DNA of 64,000 nt, from the NCBI RefSeq assembly GCF_036323735.1, contig NC_086022.1, forward strand, positions 69,848,202 to 69,912,201, in the 5' to 3' direction. Below are positions 35,456-47,185 of this stretch, piece by piece. The first letter of the stretch is position 1. Every line of letters starts with the position of its first letter. The translations under genes and the position numbers were made by a program. The notes under the pieces were generated by a model. It was not told the origin of the DNA. It saw only the letters and a program-made list of their open reading frames with translations, and searched no databases. The DNA is from Rattus norvegicus. Lineage: Eukaryota; Chordata; Mammalia; Rodentia; Muridae.

Positions 35456-36805
35456 TTATGAGATGCTTCCAGCCTGATCATCTCTCACATTGCAGAGTAA
35501 AATGCTGTCCCCAGGATACCTATAAAACTGCTGCCTTCTTCTTCAATTCTCTCCTAAGTGTGAAAGCTTAACATGTGTGCAATTTTTTAAAAGACCTGTT
35601 AATTAGTCAGACTGTTAATTTGTCCACTAAAAGAAAAGAGCTCCATGGAACAAGGAAGCTTAGATACTTTTGCAATCAAGGTATTGAACCTAAGAAGGTT
35701 ATCAGAACTCTTGGACATGGGCAGTTGACTGTAGTGAGTGGGGACAGCTATGTGGGGGCTGGGCAGAGATCCGTCCTGCAGCTGGAAGGGTTAGAGGAAA
35801 GGTGGCGATGTTCAGAGGTCAGCTCCTGTCATCCATACCAATCAACAGTCTGCCATTTAGAGAGACTCTGGTGTGTCGGATGTGGTCAGAAGTATGGAAG
35901 ACAAATTATTTGTGTAAGCATAACAGGCTCTGGGAGAGCAGGTGTGAGTCTGTCTGTGTGGATAGCACAGGCTGAGCACTCCCCTGCCAGCAGAACTGGA
36001 GAACTGTCAGGGCAGAACGTTTAGAGGGACAAAATCATCAGTCGGGTACCAAGGGCCTACAACAGAGAAGCTCATTAGTGCTGGGGAAAGAGTGAGCAGC
36101 CTTAGCACGCGTTGGAACATTATGACTCACGAATAGGACTGACCTGGAGCCTTGGAGATTTGGTTTTGCTGGTTAGTAAACAGCTAGGAATTCCTTCAGG
36201 ATTTTGCATCAGGAACCACATTATTTTGAGCAAAATGCATTATGTATCACTTTCTTTCCTGGGTTTGGTGCATGCGCGTTTTGACTAGTGAAGTTAGCCA
36301 AGATACAGTTAACATTCAGTGCCAACGCTTCTTAGTAACACTTCTGGTGTTGACAAAGGAGTATTGGAATTTTCAAGTGGGGGAAACTGAGAACTGAGGA
36401 TCAATAAGGTCGGTGACTAACCAGAGTTGGATGAAAACATGGGGGACTGGGGTGGGGGCACTCAGTCCTCTGACTATTGGCAGCCCCAATTCTACCATGT
36501 GAAGCTGAGTGTTTCCTAAGAACAGCCTCGTTTATGCCATCGTCTCCTTCATGTGCAAGTCTCAGAGGAGGAGATTTGTGCCCAAGCTAGGTCCCTTTCT
36601 GTTATTCATGTTAAACAAAGTGCCAATTTAAATAAAGCCCAGGGCTGGAGAAATGTGGTAGTTGACCTCTGAAGCTAGGAAAATGTTAAACAAGGCTCCA
36701 TGAAATATCCAGACTCTTTCCTGATAGCTGGCTACGCACTTAAACCCACAAATGAGTGGTATCTGGATCTACTTGCAGCACTATTTCTTGTATTAGTAGT
36801 TGATT
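35452..36805. other. Unassigned sequence with a 149-codon open frame
   Basis: The frame at 35575-36024 has no recognised domain, no signal peptide and no poly-A or processed-pseudogene hallmarks. Part of the stretch at 36215-36320 (acattattttgagc, ggtgcatgcgcg) is high-complexity. No gene called. Confidence 0.35.
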
Positions 36806-37081
36806 CACACACACACACACACACCCACCCACACACACACACACACACACCATACACACACACCACCATACACACACACCACATACACATACACCACACA
36901 CACACACACACACACACCACACACCACACAACCATACACATACACACACACGCACACATATACACCACACACACACACACCACACACCACACAACCATAC
37001 ACATACACACACACGCACACATATACACCACACACACACCACACACAACCATACACATACACACACACGCACACATATACA

Positions 37082-37131
<50 letters not shown>

Positions 37132-37133
37132 AC
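36806..37133. repeat. Compound CA array with 54-63 bp higher-order unit
   Basis: CA-rich sequence in which the block ACCATACACATACACACACA followed by CGCACACATATACACC recurs at 36931, 36994 and 37048 (spacing 63 and 54 bp). The flanks are plain CA. Frames of up to 150 codons on both strands are HT- or CV-rich artefacts. Confidence 0.97.
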
Positions 37134-37370
37134 CCTCTATGACCTCCTTTGATTTTGTCTTGCATATCCTTACTTCACAAGGTGAAACATTTCAAATTCT
37201 TACCCTAAAACAATATCCAGGAAATTGGATAGTGTGGTAGAGAGTCATTTGTGTTGAACTTCTGGGCTCTGTGCTACTGAACAGACAAATAGCTCTCCTA
37301 AATATTTGTTCCTATAAGGGACAGAGGAAAACATTGGACCAGTGATTGCATACCAAAATGTGTACCCTAG

Positions 37371-37475
37371 CTAGATGTGACTACACATGCCTGCATCCTA
37401 GCCCTGGAGAAGCTGAGGCAGGAGCTGGGAGCTAGCCTAGGTTAGAGGGTAAGGCCCTACCTTAGAAACAGTCAA
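37371..37475 (+). mobile_element. Diverged B1-like SINE
   Basis: 'gatgtgactacacatgcctgcatcctagccctggagaagctgaggcaggagctgg' and 'aaggccctaccttagaaaca' follow the B1 order ('cacgcctttaatcccagcactcgggaggcagaggcagg', 'gaccctgtctcaaaaa'). Confidence 0.65.
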
Positions 37476-37592
37476 CAAAAATGTCTACTGTTGATGCCAG
37501 GCAGACAACAGGGAAGAAAACAGCAGGAACTGCCTCTAAGCAATTGCCTTGGCAATTTCTTTGTTGCCCTTCCTGCAGTTTTCAAATTGCCC

Positions 37593-37660
37593 CTCTGCTC
37601 AGCCCACAGAGTGCTCCCACCAGCCACCAGTGCTCTGCTCGGCCTGCAGAGTGCTCTCAC
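37593..37660. repeat. 28-bp imperfect direct duplication
   Basis: CTCTGCTCAGCCCACAGAGT at 37593 recurs as CTCTGCTCGGCCTGCAGAGT at 37633 (offset 40). By eye 24 of 28 positions agree. Confidence 0.8.
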
Positions 37661-37714
37661 CTTGTTTTTATTCACGTTAATCTTTTGAGCTAAGATACTT
37701 TTCATTTGTATGGT

Positions 37715-37790
37715 AGCTTATATGACTTGGAACGCATTTCCTTAACTTCTGCAAGCCTCAGTTTTCCTGTGGTGGTGATGATGCCCCGGG
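37715..37790 (+). mobile_element. MIR SINE fragment
   Basis: 'tatatgacttggaacgcatttccttaacttctgcaagcctcagttttcctgtgg' matches the MIR core block. Confidence 0.68.
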
Positions 37791-38254
37791 GACTTATGCA
37801 AAATGGGTGAACATGGGCATAAGAAAAGTGGCCCTGCTATCATAACAAAAAAGGCCACTGTCATTCAGGCCCTGAGTGCGACTGATGGGGATGGACGGAG
37901 ACTGAGGGTAACATGCCGCTTTCTGTTTCAGCCTCAGCTCACAGCAGTTTATGAGAGAATGCAGGATCAACGTTAACCAAATCTGCTTTTTTTTTTTTTT
38001 CAGTAAAATCTGAAAACCAAAACATGAAGGTAATGTCTTCTGACTTTTTTATTTTGTAAACCTTTTAAAAATTCTTACCACACTGGGAAACCAGACAGTG
38101 ATAGTGCCAAGGACTGACATAGAAAGCCTGCAGGCCCATCTCAGAAGGGCCTTCCTCCTTTCAAAGGGAGATGGCACTGTCTGAGATTTATACAATTAAG
38201 TAATCTAACTTTGAAAGCTTCCCTCTTTAACTCAATAGCTAACGCAAACCCTTC

Positions 38255-38400
38255 TGAGACAGTCTGGGTTCAAATCTGCCTTCATGATGTCGGTTGAATA
38301 CTAATTGGTGATGTGACCATGGCAAGCTTCTAAGAGACTTTCCTCACCTGTGCAAGGAAACCGTCACTGGCTGCAGATGATCCTGCAGTGATAGTCACAG
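38255..38400 (+). mobile_element. MIR SINE
   Basis: 'gtctgggttcaaatctgcc', 'ttggtgatgtgaccatggcaagcttct' and 'agactttcctcacctgtgcaag' follow MIR in order. A second MIR follows immediately. Confidence 0.72.
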
Positions 38401-38545
38401 GTCTGGGGACTAAGGACCCTTGATTTTTATGCTGGTTCCTTACTTAAACTGGAGCATACTTCTTTAGGCCACTCTGAGCCTCCGTTTCCTTGAGTGTCAT
38501 GTGGAGATGGTAATGATTCCCAATGGACTTGGTAAAGATTTTGAA
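38401..38545 (+). mobile_element. MIR SINE, adjacent second copy
   Basis: 'ggttccttacttaaactggagc', 'ccactctgagcctccgtttccttgagtgtcatgtggagatggtaatgatt' follows MIR. The tandem arrangement in the same orientation could be two insertions. Confidence 0.7.
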
Positions 38546-38954
38546 AGACCAGAGGGAATGTATACAAAGACACTGTGCTAGGGAGAGGTCATCACTAAGT
38601 TTCTATTTTACAACAAAATTGTATGAAAATATCAGACTTTTTTCCGTTATGACAACAGAGGTGGCCAGATGGTCACATCTCTCCCAGAGAGATAGAATTC
38701 ACAAGGAGGCAATTGCCAAGCAAATGGGGAGATCTTTTTATTTCTATCAAGGAGACTGTGCTGCTGTGTGACAGGACTGTGGTGAACAGTGGCCTGGGAG
38801 AAGGGATGGAAGTCTGGAGCCCAGCTCAGTTCACGCAGGGAAGCCTGGAGAGAGTAGCGTTTGAGGTGTAGGTCCTGTGTACCAGGCGAGCATTAGGAAA
38901 TCTCTGGGCATTAAGTGTGGGAACCAGGATTTCAGTCACATCCCCAAAGCTACT
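38546..38954. other. Unassigned sequence
   Basis: About 400 bp with no recognised gene or repeat. Confidence 0.4.
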
Positions 38955-39435
38955 GTCTCAGTGATTCCCAAATAAGTCCCACAGTTTGTGTGGCTTAAAA
39001 GAGCACATGGATTCCCTCACAACGCTGGAGGCTGGAAGTCTAAGATCAAGGTATGGACAGAGCCAAGGCTGTTTCCTTAGCCTCTTCCAGTTGCTCGGTA
39101 ACCTGTGACACTCACAGGTGGGAACCTCTCTGCTTCTTTCTCTGCCTCTCTCCTCCCTCACCTTCTTTCTCCTCTATGTGTGCCTGTCTCTGTGGTTTTT
39201 GTTTTTTTGTTTTTTTTGTTTTGTTTTGTTTTGTTTTGTTTTCCTCTCTCTTACAAGACAGTGATATTGGATTAAAATCCAATCTGACTCTGGCATGACT
39301 TCGCTTTACCTTTGTTTCTTAATTATACCTTCAAAGACCCTGCTTCCAGATCAAATCATACTTTAGGGTTCAGGGACTCTTAGGACCTCAGCAGGTCTAC
39401 TTAGGTGACAGACACACTTCAACCCATAATAATGA
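38955..39435 (-). mobile_element. MLT1-type MaLR LTR, reverse, with (TTTTG)n expansion
   Basis: 'ccctcacaacgctggaggctggaagtctaagatcaagg', 'acagtgatattggattaaaatccaatc', 'aattataccttcaaagaccctgcttccagatcaaatcatac' and 'acacttcaacccataataatg' match the reverse complement of MLT1 in order. A TTTTG pentanucleotide expansion (39193-39241) interrupts the middle. It is the same class as 17455-17829, in the opposite orientation. Confidence 0.82.
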
Positions 39436-40086
39436 CCACAGGCAAATCCATTAACCCTTAGAATGTCACTTCTGTCCTTTGTCTGCCTTAGCCATCTCCT
39501 GGAGCTGTTGAGCAGATCAAATGTGATAACGCCGGGGAGCCCTCTCTGAAGCACAGACTGCTTCATAACTGCACCATAGTTTGTTCTCACCCTGGAGGGG
39601 GATGTGATAAGGTCAGAAATGATTGTCAAATGTGTGTCTTCCTCTGGAGCTATCGTAGAAAGAAAGGCTTGTAGTTTTTATTATTAATAGCCTGCTTGCT
39701 GGATCCCTGGAGGCCACGGGGCTTGCTGATGGAATCCTTGGACACTCCTATTTCCTTTGCTGAGTTCTCCCCTCCCCCAGTACAGAAAGGATGCCCAGGA
39801 TCTCCGGCATGAGAAGAAAATGACCGTGTTGTTTTTCCTTTCAAAGAAAAGAAATGTTCCACAAGGGCTACGATGGGTTAGTCCCAAGGTAGCCTGCTTT
39901 CAAGTATATGCTTATATCCGGAGGGTTGTATTTTCTTGTTTAAGACCTGCATATTCTGAAAGGCTAAAATCCTCACTTAGAGATCTTTTGTCTTGGGGAA
40001 AGGAAGAGGGCACAGGGTTCCTGGCTCAATGCTTAGCTTCCCAGCTCCCTGCTACTATATATTTCGTTTTATTCCCACTTTCTTTT
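39436..40086. other. Unassigned sequence
   Basis: A weak MIR-like 'agcagatcaaatgtgataacg' at 39510-39530 is not enough for a call. An open frame at 39757-40113 (118 codons) has no recognised domain. Confidence 0.35.
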
Positions 40087-40303
40087 AAAAGATTTATTAT
40101 TTTATATGTGTGAGCGGCTTGTTTGCAGATATGTTTGAACACCGATGTGCATGTAATTGCCATGGAGGCCAGAAGAGGGCATAGGATTCCCTGAAACTGA
40201 AGTTACAAATAGTGGTGGGCCACAGTATGGGTGCTGGGAGCTGAACCTGGGTCCTCAGGAAGAGCCACTAGTGCTCCTAACCACTGAGCCGTCCCTCCAG
40301 CCC
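40087..40303 (-). mobile_element. B3 SINE, near full length
   Basis: On the minus strand it starts 'ggggctggagggacggctcagtgg' (40303 downward), keeps the tRNA-like boxes, 'cagctcccagcacccat' and 'tgccctcttctggcctcc', and ends in an AT-rich tail on a T-rich plus-strand flank. Confidence 0.9.
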
Positions 40304-42012
40304 CAGTTTATTCTCTTTATGGCACCATTTTGATTCTATTTACATTACTTTTCTCCTTAAACCTTCTTCCCTCTCTGCATTCCTCCCTGTGGACGTCCCT
40401 TCTCTCCTCCCCCTCCTCTGCTCTCTTTAAGGAACTCAGATGCCCTTTCCACTCACTCTTTACTAATGGAGCCTAGATGGTATTCTGGGCTCACCTCTGC
40501 TTTATTCCCACTCCAGAGCCTTCACAGTCCAGCCTACAGTATACTCTGCCACTCTTGTGTGACAGTTTATAATCTGTTTTATGGACCTTAAAACTATTCA
40601 ATCTCTTTGCCCCCTTAAGGAAGATTGCTGACACTAAATTGAATCCAAAGGGTTTTGGTGGTGGCACCACTCCTTTACGGGCAGTTGCTTATTTATGTCC
40701 CTTTATTGTGTGGTGGTTGATTTGTGTTGCTGAGATTCTGGGCCTCGCTCCCAGGCAGGAGACCACGTGGCATCAGAGGGCAGAAGGAAGGCTTCCACTG
40801 CGGTCCAGCTGAGACCACCTGAGGCACCAGCCTGCTTGCACTGGGGGTATCCGGGGAGGAGGGAGAAGAAGCCACTTCCTATTGTTCTGTGAGGCTGTGA
40901 GCTTCTTTTTACGAAGCTCTTGTTTGACATCAGGGTTGCAAGATCTTCCATTCCCTGGTTCAGCAATTACTTTCTGAGATCCTGTCAGGAGCCAGGCACA
41001 ATGCTAGTTCACACATTCTGCTTAAATCGGAAGCTCTGACTTGTCAGTGCCCTGGTAATTACAGAAGCCATCTCTAGCTACAGGCTCTGGTGAGCACCCA
41101 ATCTCACCTCATGTGGTTGAGAGGCAGTGGCTTTGAGCTGAGAGCTGTGGATAGGGGTCAACTGAGGGGAAGGCAGAGGGGACAGGATTACAGGCAGAGG
41201 ACCCGTGAGTACAAATGCCTTAAGGGACAGGTACACTGTGGGTGTATGTGAGGATGTAAATCCCAGTGAGATCTGACTGGGCCCATGTTCCCTCTGGGAA
41301 GGCATAGAAATGTTGAAAAACATTAGAAAAGAAAGAAAGAAAGAGACAAGCGTCTGAAATACTACTAAGCCACCCTTCAGGATGGGTATCATTTCATATT
41401 TACACATTTTAAGCTTTTCTGAAATATACATACAGTAAAGTACCTGAAGTGTATTTTTCTGAAGCGTCTATCTCCTTGGATTCCTTTTTTTTTTAAGTAA
41501 ATAATCTTTATGCTTATCAAGATTGTGATTTCTTTTTAACTTAACATCACATCAAAACAACTTTGCACTTTAAGTACTTTAGAATATGATATTTACCGAC
41601 TGAACGCTGTTCTGGCATCGATTCCTCTTTGAGTCTCTACTCTTTAGTTTGTGCACTTTTGTTTTGTTTTACCCTGTTGTGCTCTGTATGGAACATAATG
41701 TGTGTATAAATGCTGGCGCATGCCTGGTTATCTTTCTTGTGGTCCTAGAGCACAGTGAGGCTCCAGACGTGTTCTTTCTGATGCTGGTAATCCCCCTCCC
41801 TGCTGTGGGAGAGAATTCCTGAATGCCCTGCCCGATCCCTCCTGCTAAAGAAGGGATCATCGGGAGGTGTCAGCTGTGGAGGGCTAGGTTGACCTGCAGG
41901 TCCAGGGCCCTTCCTGCAGGTGGGCTAATACCAGGAACAAGGCCTGAGCCTCTGCTTACTGTCACCCCATTTGTCACTTAGAGAGGTTAACTTAAAGCAG
42001 TTAACGTTCCTA
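40304..42012. other. Unassigned sequence
   Basis: Contains a pyrimidine-rich part (40360-40460), a short AAAG run (41326-41346) and a possible MIR trace at 40960-41010 (aggagccaggcacaatgctag). The 117-codon minus-strand frame at 41078-41431 has no recognised domain. Confidence 0.4.
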
Positions 42013-42125
42013 AGGCTGGAGAGATGGCTCTGGCTAAGAGCAATTGTTGATCTGGCCGAGGACCTGAATTTTGGTTCCCAGACTACATGTACCCTCCAGC
42101 TTTGGGGGGCCTGATACCCATTTCC
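42013..42125 (+). mobile_element. B2/B3-type SINE, 5' part
   Basis: 'aaggctggagagatggctctggctaagagcaattgttgatctggccgaggacctgaattttggttccc' carries the B2/B3 tRNA-derived head. The 3' half is lost or diverged beyond recognition. Confidence 0.78.
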
Positions 42126-42248
42126 CATAAGGAACAGTGTTCAGAATTTTTTTTTTGTTTTGTTGTTGTTGAATTAATAAAGCTGTAATTTCATAATTGA
42201 TACCGCCTAGGAATTTTTTCTAATTTTTTTGGCACCCTGTCTGGATCT

Positions 42249-42320
42249 GTCTCTTTTTCCTCTGCCCCTCTCTGTCTGTCTTTGTCTCTCTGTCTCTGTC
42301 TCTCTCTCTGTCTCTCTGTC

Positions 42321-42360
<40 letters not shown>
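42249..42360. repeat. (TCTG/TCTC)n repeat
   Basis: CT-rich units pass into eight TCTG units near 42324-42355. Both overlapping frames are artefacts. Confidence 0.95.
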
Positions 42361-43551
42361 ATATGTATGCTTGAAAAGAAAGAGTTAATGACAGAGAACA
42401 TAAGGTTCCACCCATCCCTTACACTCTCTTTCCCTCAAAACTGCAGCTCCTTGCAGGGGTTCTGGGCTCCTCTGGCTGTTTAAAATGGCTGGTCTCCTGT
42501 TTACTTTCTTGTTCATATATCTGAGCAAATGGAAAATTTAAAGGAAGGTGTTTTGCTTTTTCCCTGAGCAAGAGTGCTGAGCAGAGCGGCACTTCTACCA
42601 GGCGTCACTAATGGAGCTTGCTCTCTGCAGACTGGCTGTAAGCCCAGGTTGATGGAAATTCGCTTCAGACAAATACATTCTGCCACCTTCTCTCATGGGG
42701 ACAGACATGGCACACTCCCAGGGGGTCATTCCATCTGTCCCCTGGAGCCAGGATGACTTCCTACATCATCTTCACAATGATTGTATTTTAACATGACTTT
42801 TAAATAAGCCATAGCATGGAAGCAGGCCTGGCTAGTGGAGACGTCTCCTACGGGTTGAAAGGCTAATGGAATCTTACAGCTTGGAGAAAACAAAAAAATA
42901 AAGAAGCAGCAGACAGTGCAACAAAAGGGATATACCTTTGTTTACTTTGCTCCTCCTTCTCCTACCTGGAGGCCAACCTCATAGCTCCAAGTGAGAGTGA
43001 GTTTACACACAAGTCTAAGGGAAGGATGCCCTTGCGCTAGGTCTGATGGAGCTGTGAGGAGCGCCCCCCTCCCCCAAACTCCAGAAGGAAAGGATTCATA
43101 GCAAAGAAGTCACATTGGAAGAAAGGGAAGTTTCCAACCAATTCATCATTAGAAGACACAGATCACTAAGAGTACTGAACAAGAGATTGAAGAAGAGTGA
43201 GGGGGCAGGCTTCTCCGTGGCCAGCTGGTATTCTGCAGGACCAATCCTAGGGCAACATTGAGCTGGTCATGCTTAACAAGTTTCCACGACCACTGGGGAG
43301 AATAATATGCAGAGTGGGTTGTTCAGTAAAACACATGTGTAGCATCACAGCGTGTGTAGCAGACAGGGAGCGCCATGTTGCTCTGCAGAAGGAGAATCCA
43401 GGTTAGGTTGGAGCTGTTGACCATTTCCCGGAGAAAGAGGACGCTTATACAGCTCTTGGGGAGAGTAAGATCTGGACAGGAAGGCCAATGCACTTCAGAG
43501 TCTGGCTCTGGTAGTTGCCAATGTCCAGCAGGGTGTTTTTTGTCATATATC
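42361..43551. other. Unassigned sequence
   Basis: No gene or named repeat recognised. One C run (gcgcccccctcccccaaactcc) lies at about 43061-43082. Confidence 0.4.
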
Positions 43552-43947
43552 TAGCTCGTGTAACTAGCTCTTCGCTTCTCTGTAGGCACATCTATGAACA
43601 GAGATGAGTTATGATCAGTGGGATAGTTGGCTAATTGTTGCTAGATTGTAAGAAAATGGGCTCTCCTCTTCACACATGGCCACCACAGAGTTGTGCACAC
43701 TGGTCTTCACCCGCTGCTGCCTGACCTCTGGACACGACTCCCAGGTATACGGCTGGGAGGCGGCCATCTTTCTGGAAATGATGAAGGACTCCTGAGTTCA
43801 TGGGGCTGCTGTAGAAAAGCCAGAGCTAACCTGTGCAATCACCCTGGCAGATTGGCGGCAACACAGGTAACCGGCTCGTGTTACCAGCTCTTTTCTTCTC
43901 TATGTAGGCATGTCTGTGGACAGAGATGAATGATAATCTGGGTAGGA
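43552..43947. repeat. Imperfect direct duplication of a ~75-bp block, 320 bp apart
   Basis: 43552-43632 (tagctcgtgtaactagctc, ttctctgtaggcac, aacagagatgag) and 43872-43947 (cggctcgtgttaccagctc, ttctctatgtaggcat, gacagagatgaa) align over most of their length. Each contains a pyrimidine tract before 'gtag'. The 240-bp spacer shows no repeat I recognise. An old LTR-like or tandem duplication is possible. Confidence 0.65.
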
Positions 43948-45317
43948 GCCTCTACACAGATGTGGAGGAAGTGGGGAGAAGAGGAGGAAGTGTGTGCAGG
44001 AGTTAATAGTTGAAGTAGACAGGCTTTTTGTTGTTGTTGTTGTTGTTTTGTTTTCGTTTTTGTTTTTGTTTTTTTGTTTTTTTGGCTATTTCTGGTCTCT
44101 TCCATGAGCCCAGAGTATGTACTTCACCAAAATATTAAAATTCTAGAGTTTAAAGCTCCATTGTTCTTGAAAGTTACATTTACCGAGACAGCCAGGATCC
44201 CAGCTGTCTACTGGCTGGGGTCATCCCATCCCACCAGCCCTCTAGACAGCCTGTTTTTCTCCTTGTCTTTATGCCCATCATGTGCCATTTCCCTGATGTG
44301 TCAAGACACTGACTGTTCTATTCCTCACACCTTCTTTATTCATTTCCCTCCATCATACCAGTCCCTGCAGCATCCAACTATCTTTTTTTTTTGAAGTCTT
44401 ACCTTAGAAAGGTCTCTTCTTGATTATTTATGTTCAGTTAAGACCATGAGTTTTCCTTGTGCAGAAGAGCTGCACAGGAAGAGTTAGCCTCCTCAGCTAT
44501 CTCCAAGTCCTCCTCCTGTTCTTCCTAAGACCCCCTTAGTCTAGCTCATATGAGCTTCCATGTCCACCTCATGAAGGGTACCACTGGCAAAGTAACTAGT
44601 GGCCTCTGTACTGCCAGTCCAATAGTCAAGTCTCGGACCTCCTCTCAGCTGACCCCTTAGCATCTTTGGGTGGAGGCGGAGCAACCTTTTGGCCCAAGAA
44701 CTCTTTGAAGGTGCCCCTTTCCTGAAGAGAGCCCTGGACCATTTCCTTGTCTCCTGTATTTTCTCAAATGCTACTTTCTCGGTGGGGCTCCTGCCCACGC
44801 AGCAGTTACATTGAGAGGTATACTTCCTCAGGCACACGGTTGTTCCTCCAGCCGGTTTCCTTACCCTAATCAGAATCCACAATTCCATACTCCCAGAGGA
44901 TATGACATCTATCTGAGGCCTCTTTATCAGTGTGTGCGAGATGAGGATGCTTGAGAAATGGCAAGAGGTGTCTGTGTTCACATGCAGGATATCAGTTTTA
45001 ACTACTTCAGAATTAATGAAGAAAATCTAAGTGAACCTCTTTGGAAATTCAGATAATTGCTTTGGAAATCACACCTTGCATGGCCCTGAAAGAAAACCCT
45101 GAGCAAACGGAAGTGCGTGTGTGGAGATTAGGTCTGATGGGACAGCCAGACTTTGTGCAAATGAGTACATGACATCCAGACACAGCAGCGGTCCAGGATT
45201 GTGAGAGGAACAGACACAGCAGGCACGAGAATGAGTGCAGATGATAGAAATGAAAGGCTGTAGGAGAAGCGCTGGACAGAGCAGGGGAAAGAAGTACGTG
45301 CGGAATCAGAGGCACTG
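43948..45317. other. Unassigned sequence with a (TTG)n run and possible L2 trace
   Basis: TTG/TTTTG units lie at 44027-44081. The 44700-44860 part (tctcaaatgctactttctcgg) faintly resembles the L2 block 'ctcaaatgtcacttcctc'. A minus-strand frame of 146 codons (44541-44981) overlaps it and has no recognised domain. Confidence 0.35.
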
Positions 45318-45435
45318 GTTTTAGAGTTAAGGTTGCCTAGAGTCTAGTTAAGCTTCGCTCAAATAGCTGTGCACCTTCGGGCAAGCTGATTTCTCAGAGC
45401 CTTGGCTACTTTGTATAAAAAGAAGAAAGCAAGTA
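45318..45435 (+). mobile_element. MIR SINE fragment
   Basis: 'ggttttagagttaagg', 'aatagctgtgcaccttcgggcaagctgatttctcagagccttggctactttgtataaaa' follows the MIR core ('tagctgtgtgaccttgggcaag', 'ctctgagcctcagtttcctcatctgtaaaa'). Confidence 0.78.
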
Positions 45436-46404
45436 AAACCCACACAGTATAACAAAACAACATCCCAGAGCCAGTGCACCTCTCCCTTGAGATACCAGTG
45501 GTGAAATGAGATGGGGCATGCAGTGTTTCCTGCAGTTCCTCGCATGAGAGGGCTCTGAGCATGCGAAGGGGTAGACTCCTGCCATATTTCAGGCGCTGCG
45601 AACAGCAGAGGCCACCGAAGATGGTGAAGAGTTACAGATAAGAGACATGCTGCCGATCCTCAGGTTCAAACAATAGGAACGTCCAATCCTGCTAGATGGC
45701 ACGGAACTACAGCTGGTGGTGGGAGTTGCTGTAGGTCAAGTGGTGTGTGTGTGTGTGTGTGTGTTGACCATGGGGAATGAATGAACTGAGATTCTTGTTC
45801 AGAGGCCATTGGTGGGGGCGTCACCTAGGCACAAGGGAAAGGGGGTCAAGCCAAAGGGTGGTTGAGGTGCCATGCAGTTTCCTTGAAAGCTTTGAAAGCA
45901 TTCTATGAGGTGCTCCATAGCTTGGGTAGGTCTTCAGAGGTATTCCAGCTGAGACTCTTAGACAAGAGCTTTCTTCCCTCCTGTGACCAGACACCTGCAG
46001 TGCAGCCTGCTCCAGAGGAAGAATCTGCTTGACAATTTGCTTCTGACTGGGCAGCTCCTAGAAAAGACCCATCCCTCACTGTTGGGCTCAGGCGCCAAGG
46101 CTCCCACAACTGAGTGGATAGAGCCATTAGTCTGGAAAGACTAGCTGCGCAGCTCACTGTAGAATCCGCTCCAGGGCAATTTCCCGTTTTCCCACCTGAG
46201 TCCAGAGGTAGGCATTTGAAGGTCTTTGGATATCTGCCCAGTATTCAGAATATAAACCTGAAATCTGTGCAAAGGGACTCCAACTGTGGCACTAAATTCC
46301 TCACGGAGAACACACACTTACTTAGGTGTTAAATTCATCTCTGTGGGATGGACTCTAAAAGACAAGGAAGAAAATGACCATGATTTTAAAAAACAAACTG
46401 GACC
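45436..46404. other. Unassigned sequence with a short (GT)n
   Basis: A GT run of about 11 units lies at 45743-45765. The rest has no recognised gene or repeat. Confidence 0.4.
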
Positions 46405-46700
46405 ATGGCAATGACTCGGTGGGGAAGAACACTTACTTGCACAAGCATGAGGACCTAAGCCTTGGATTCTCAGCTCTTGGGTCAAAAGTCTGGCATGGCC
46501 ATGCACACTTGTACTCTAGTACTAGGGATGTAGAGGGTTGCTGGGGCTGGCTGACCAACAGTCTCCCCAAAGAGTGGGGAGCTTCAGGTTTAGTGAGACA
46601 CCTGGTATAGAGAGAATAAGTCACATGTTGTCCCCCTGTGACCTCCTCACTTGCACACAGGTACACAATACATATGTTCTACACACACACATAGAACTGA
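46405..46700 (+). mobile_element. B4-type composite SINE
   Basis: A tRNA-like head (gcaatgactcggtggggaag, cacaagcatgaggacctaagcc) is followed by a B1-like body (ctggcatggccatgcacac ... gctggggctggctgaccaac ... ggtttagtgagacacctgg) and a 'gtgacctcctcacttgcacacaggtacac' tail, the B4 order. It abuts the L1M tail on its right. Confidence 0.75.
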
Positions 46701-47185
46701 CACATAGTAAATGTATATATTTACAGTGGTACTTTGTTACATGTAAACGGTATGTAATGATTAAGTCACAGTAATTAGCATATTTGGTACCGCAAACATT
46801 TACGGTGTCTTTACGCTGCAAACACTACACATCTTTTCTTCCAGCTCTTTTGAAATATTCAACAAAATGTTCAGTTTTCAATAATACATATTTCCACTGC
46901 ACTCCGCTGTAAAGCCTTAGACCCATTCAGACTGCTTACCTGTATTTTTGCACCCAGTAACCGACCTTTGCCTATTATTTCCTCTTCCAATCCTTGCTCC
47001 CCTTCTGGTATCCAGTAACCAGTATTCTACTCTCCGTGTTGAAGAGATCTACTTATGTGGATCCCATGTAAGGGAGAATATTCAACCCTGGTCTTGGTGT
47101 GCCTGGCTTGTTTCACCGAGCATCCTGCTCTCCAGGATTGAAAACGGCAAGTTCCATTCTTCCTATGATTAAAAACAAAGGAATG
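46701..47185 (-). mobile_element. Ancient L1 (L1M-type) 3' end, reverse orientation
   Basis: 'gtaatgattaagtcacagtaattagcatatttgg', 'cttttgaaatattcaacaaaatg', 'atccagtaaccagtattctactctcc', 'gatcccatgtaagggagaa' and 'gtgcctggcttgtttcaccgagcatcc' match the reverse complement of the mammalian L1 3' UTR in order ('aattagcatattcatcat', 'tctggtaaccaccattctactctc', 'ctggcttatttcacttagcat'). Confidence 0.88.

Noticed and set aside
35575..36024. 149-codon plus-strand frame
   Set aside because: No recognised domain, no hydrophobic start, no processed-pseudogene features and no splice signals that I trust; it is consistent with chance.
36931..37090. CRISPR-like spaced repeat
   Set aside because: The 'spacers' are the same CA sequence, the units differ in length and the genome is mammalian.
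36700..37240. Open frames of 108-150 codons on both strands over the CA array
   Set aside because: The translations are HT- or CV-rich products of the CA repeat, in several frames at once.
44541..44981. 146-codon minus-strand frame
   Set aside because: It overlaps a possible old L2 trace and has no recognised domain or splice context.
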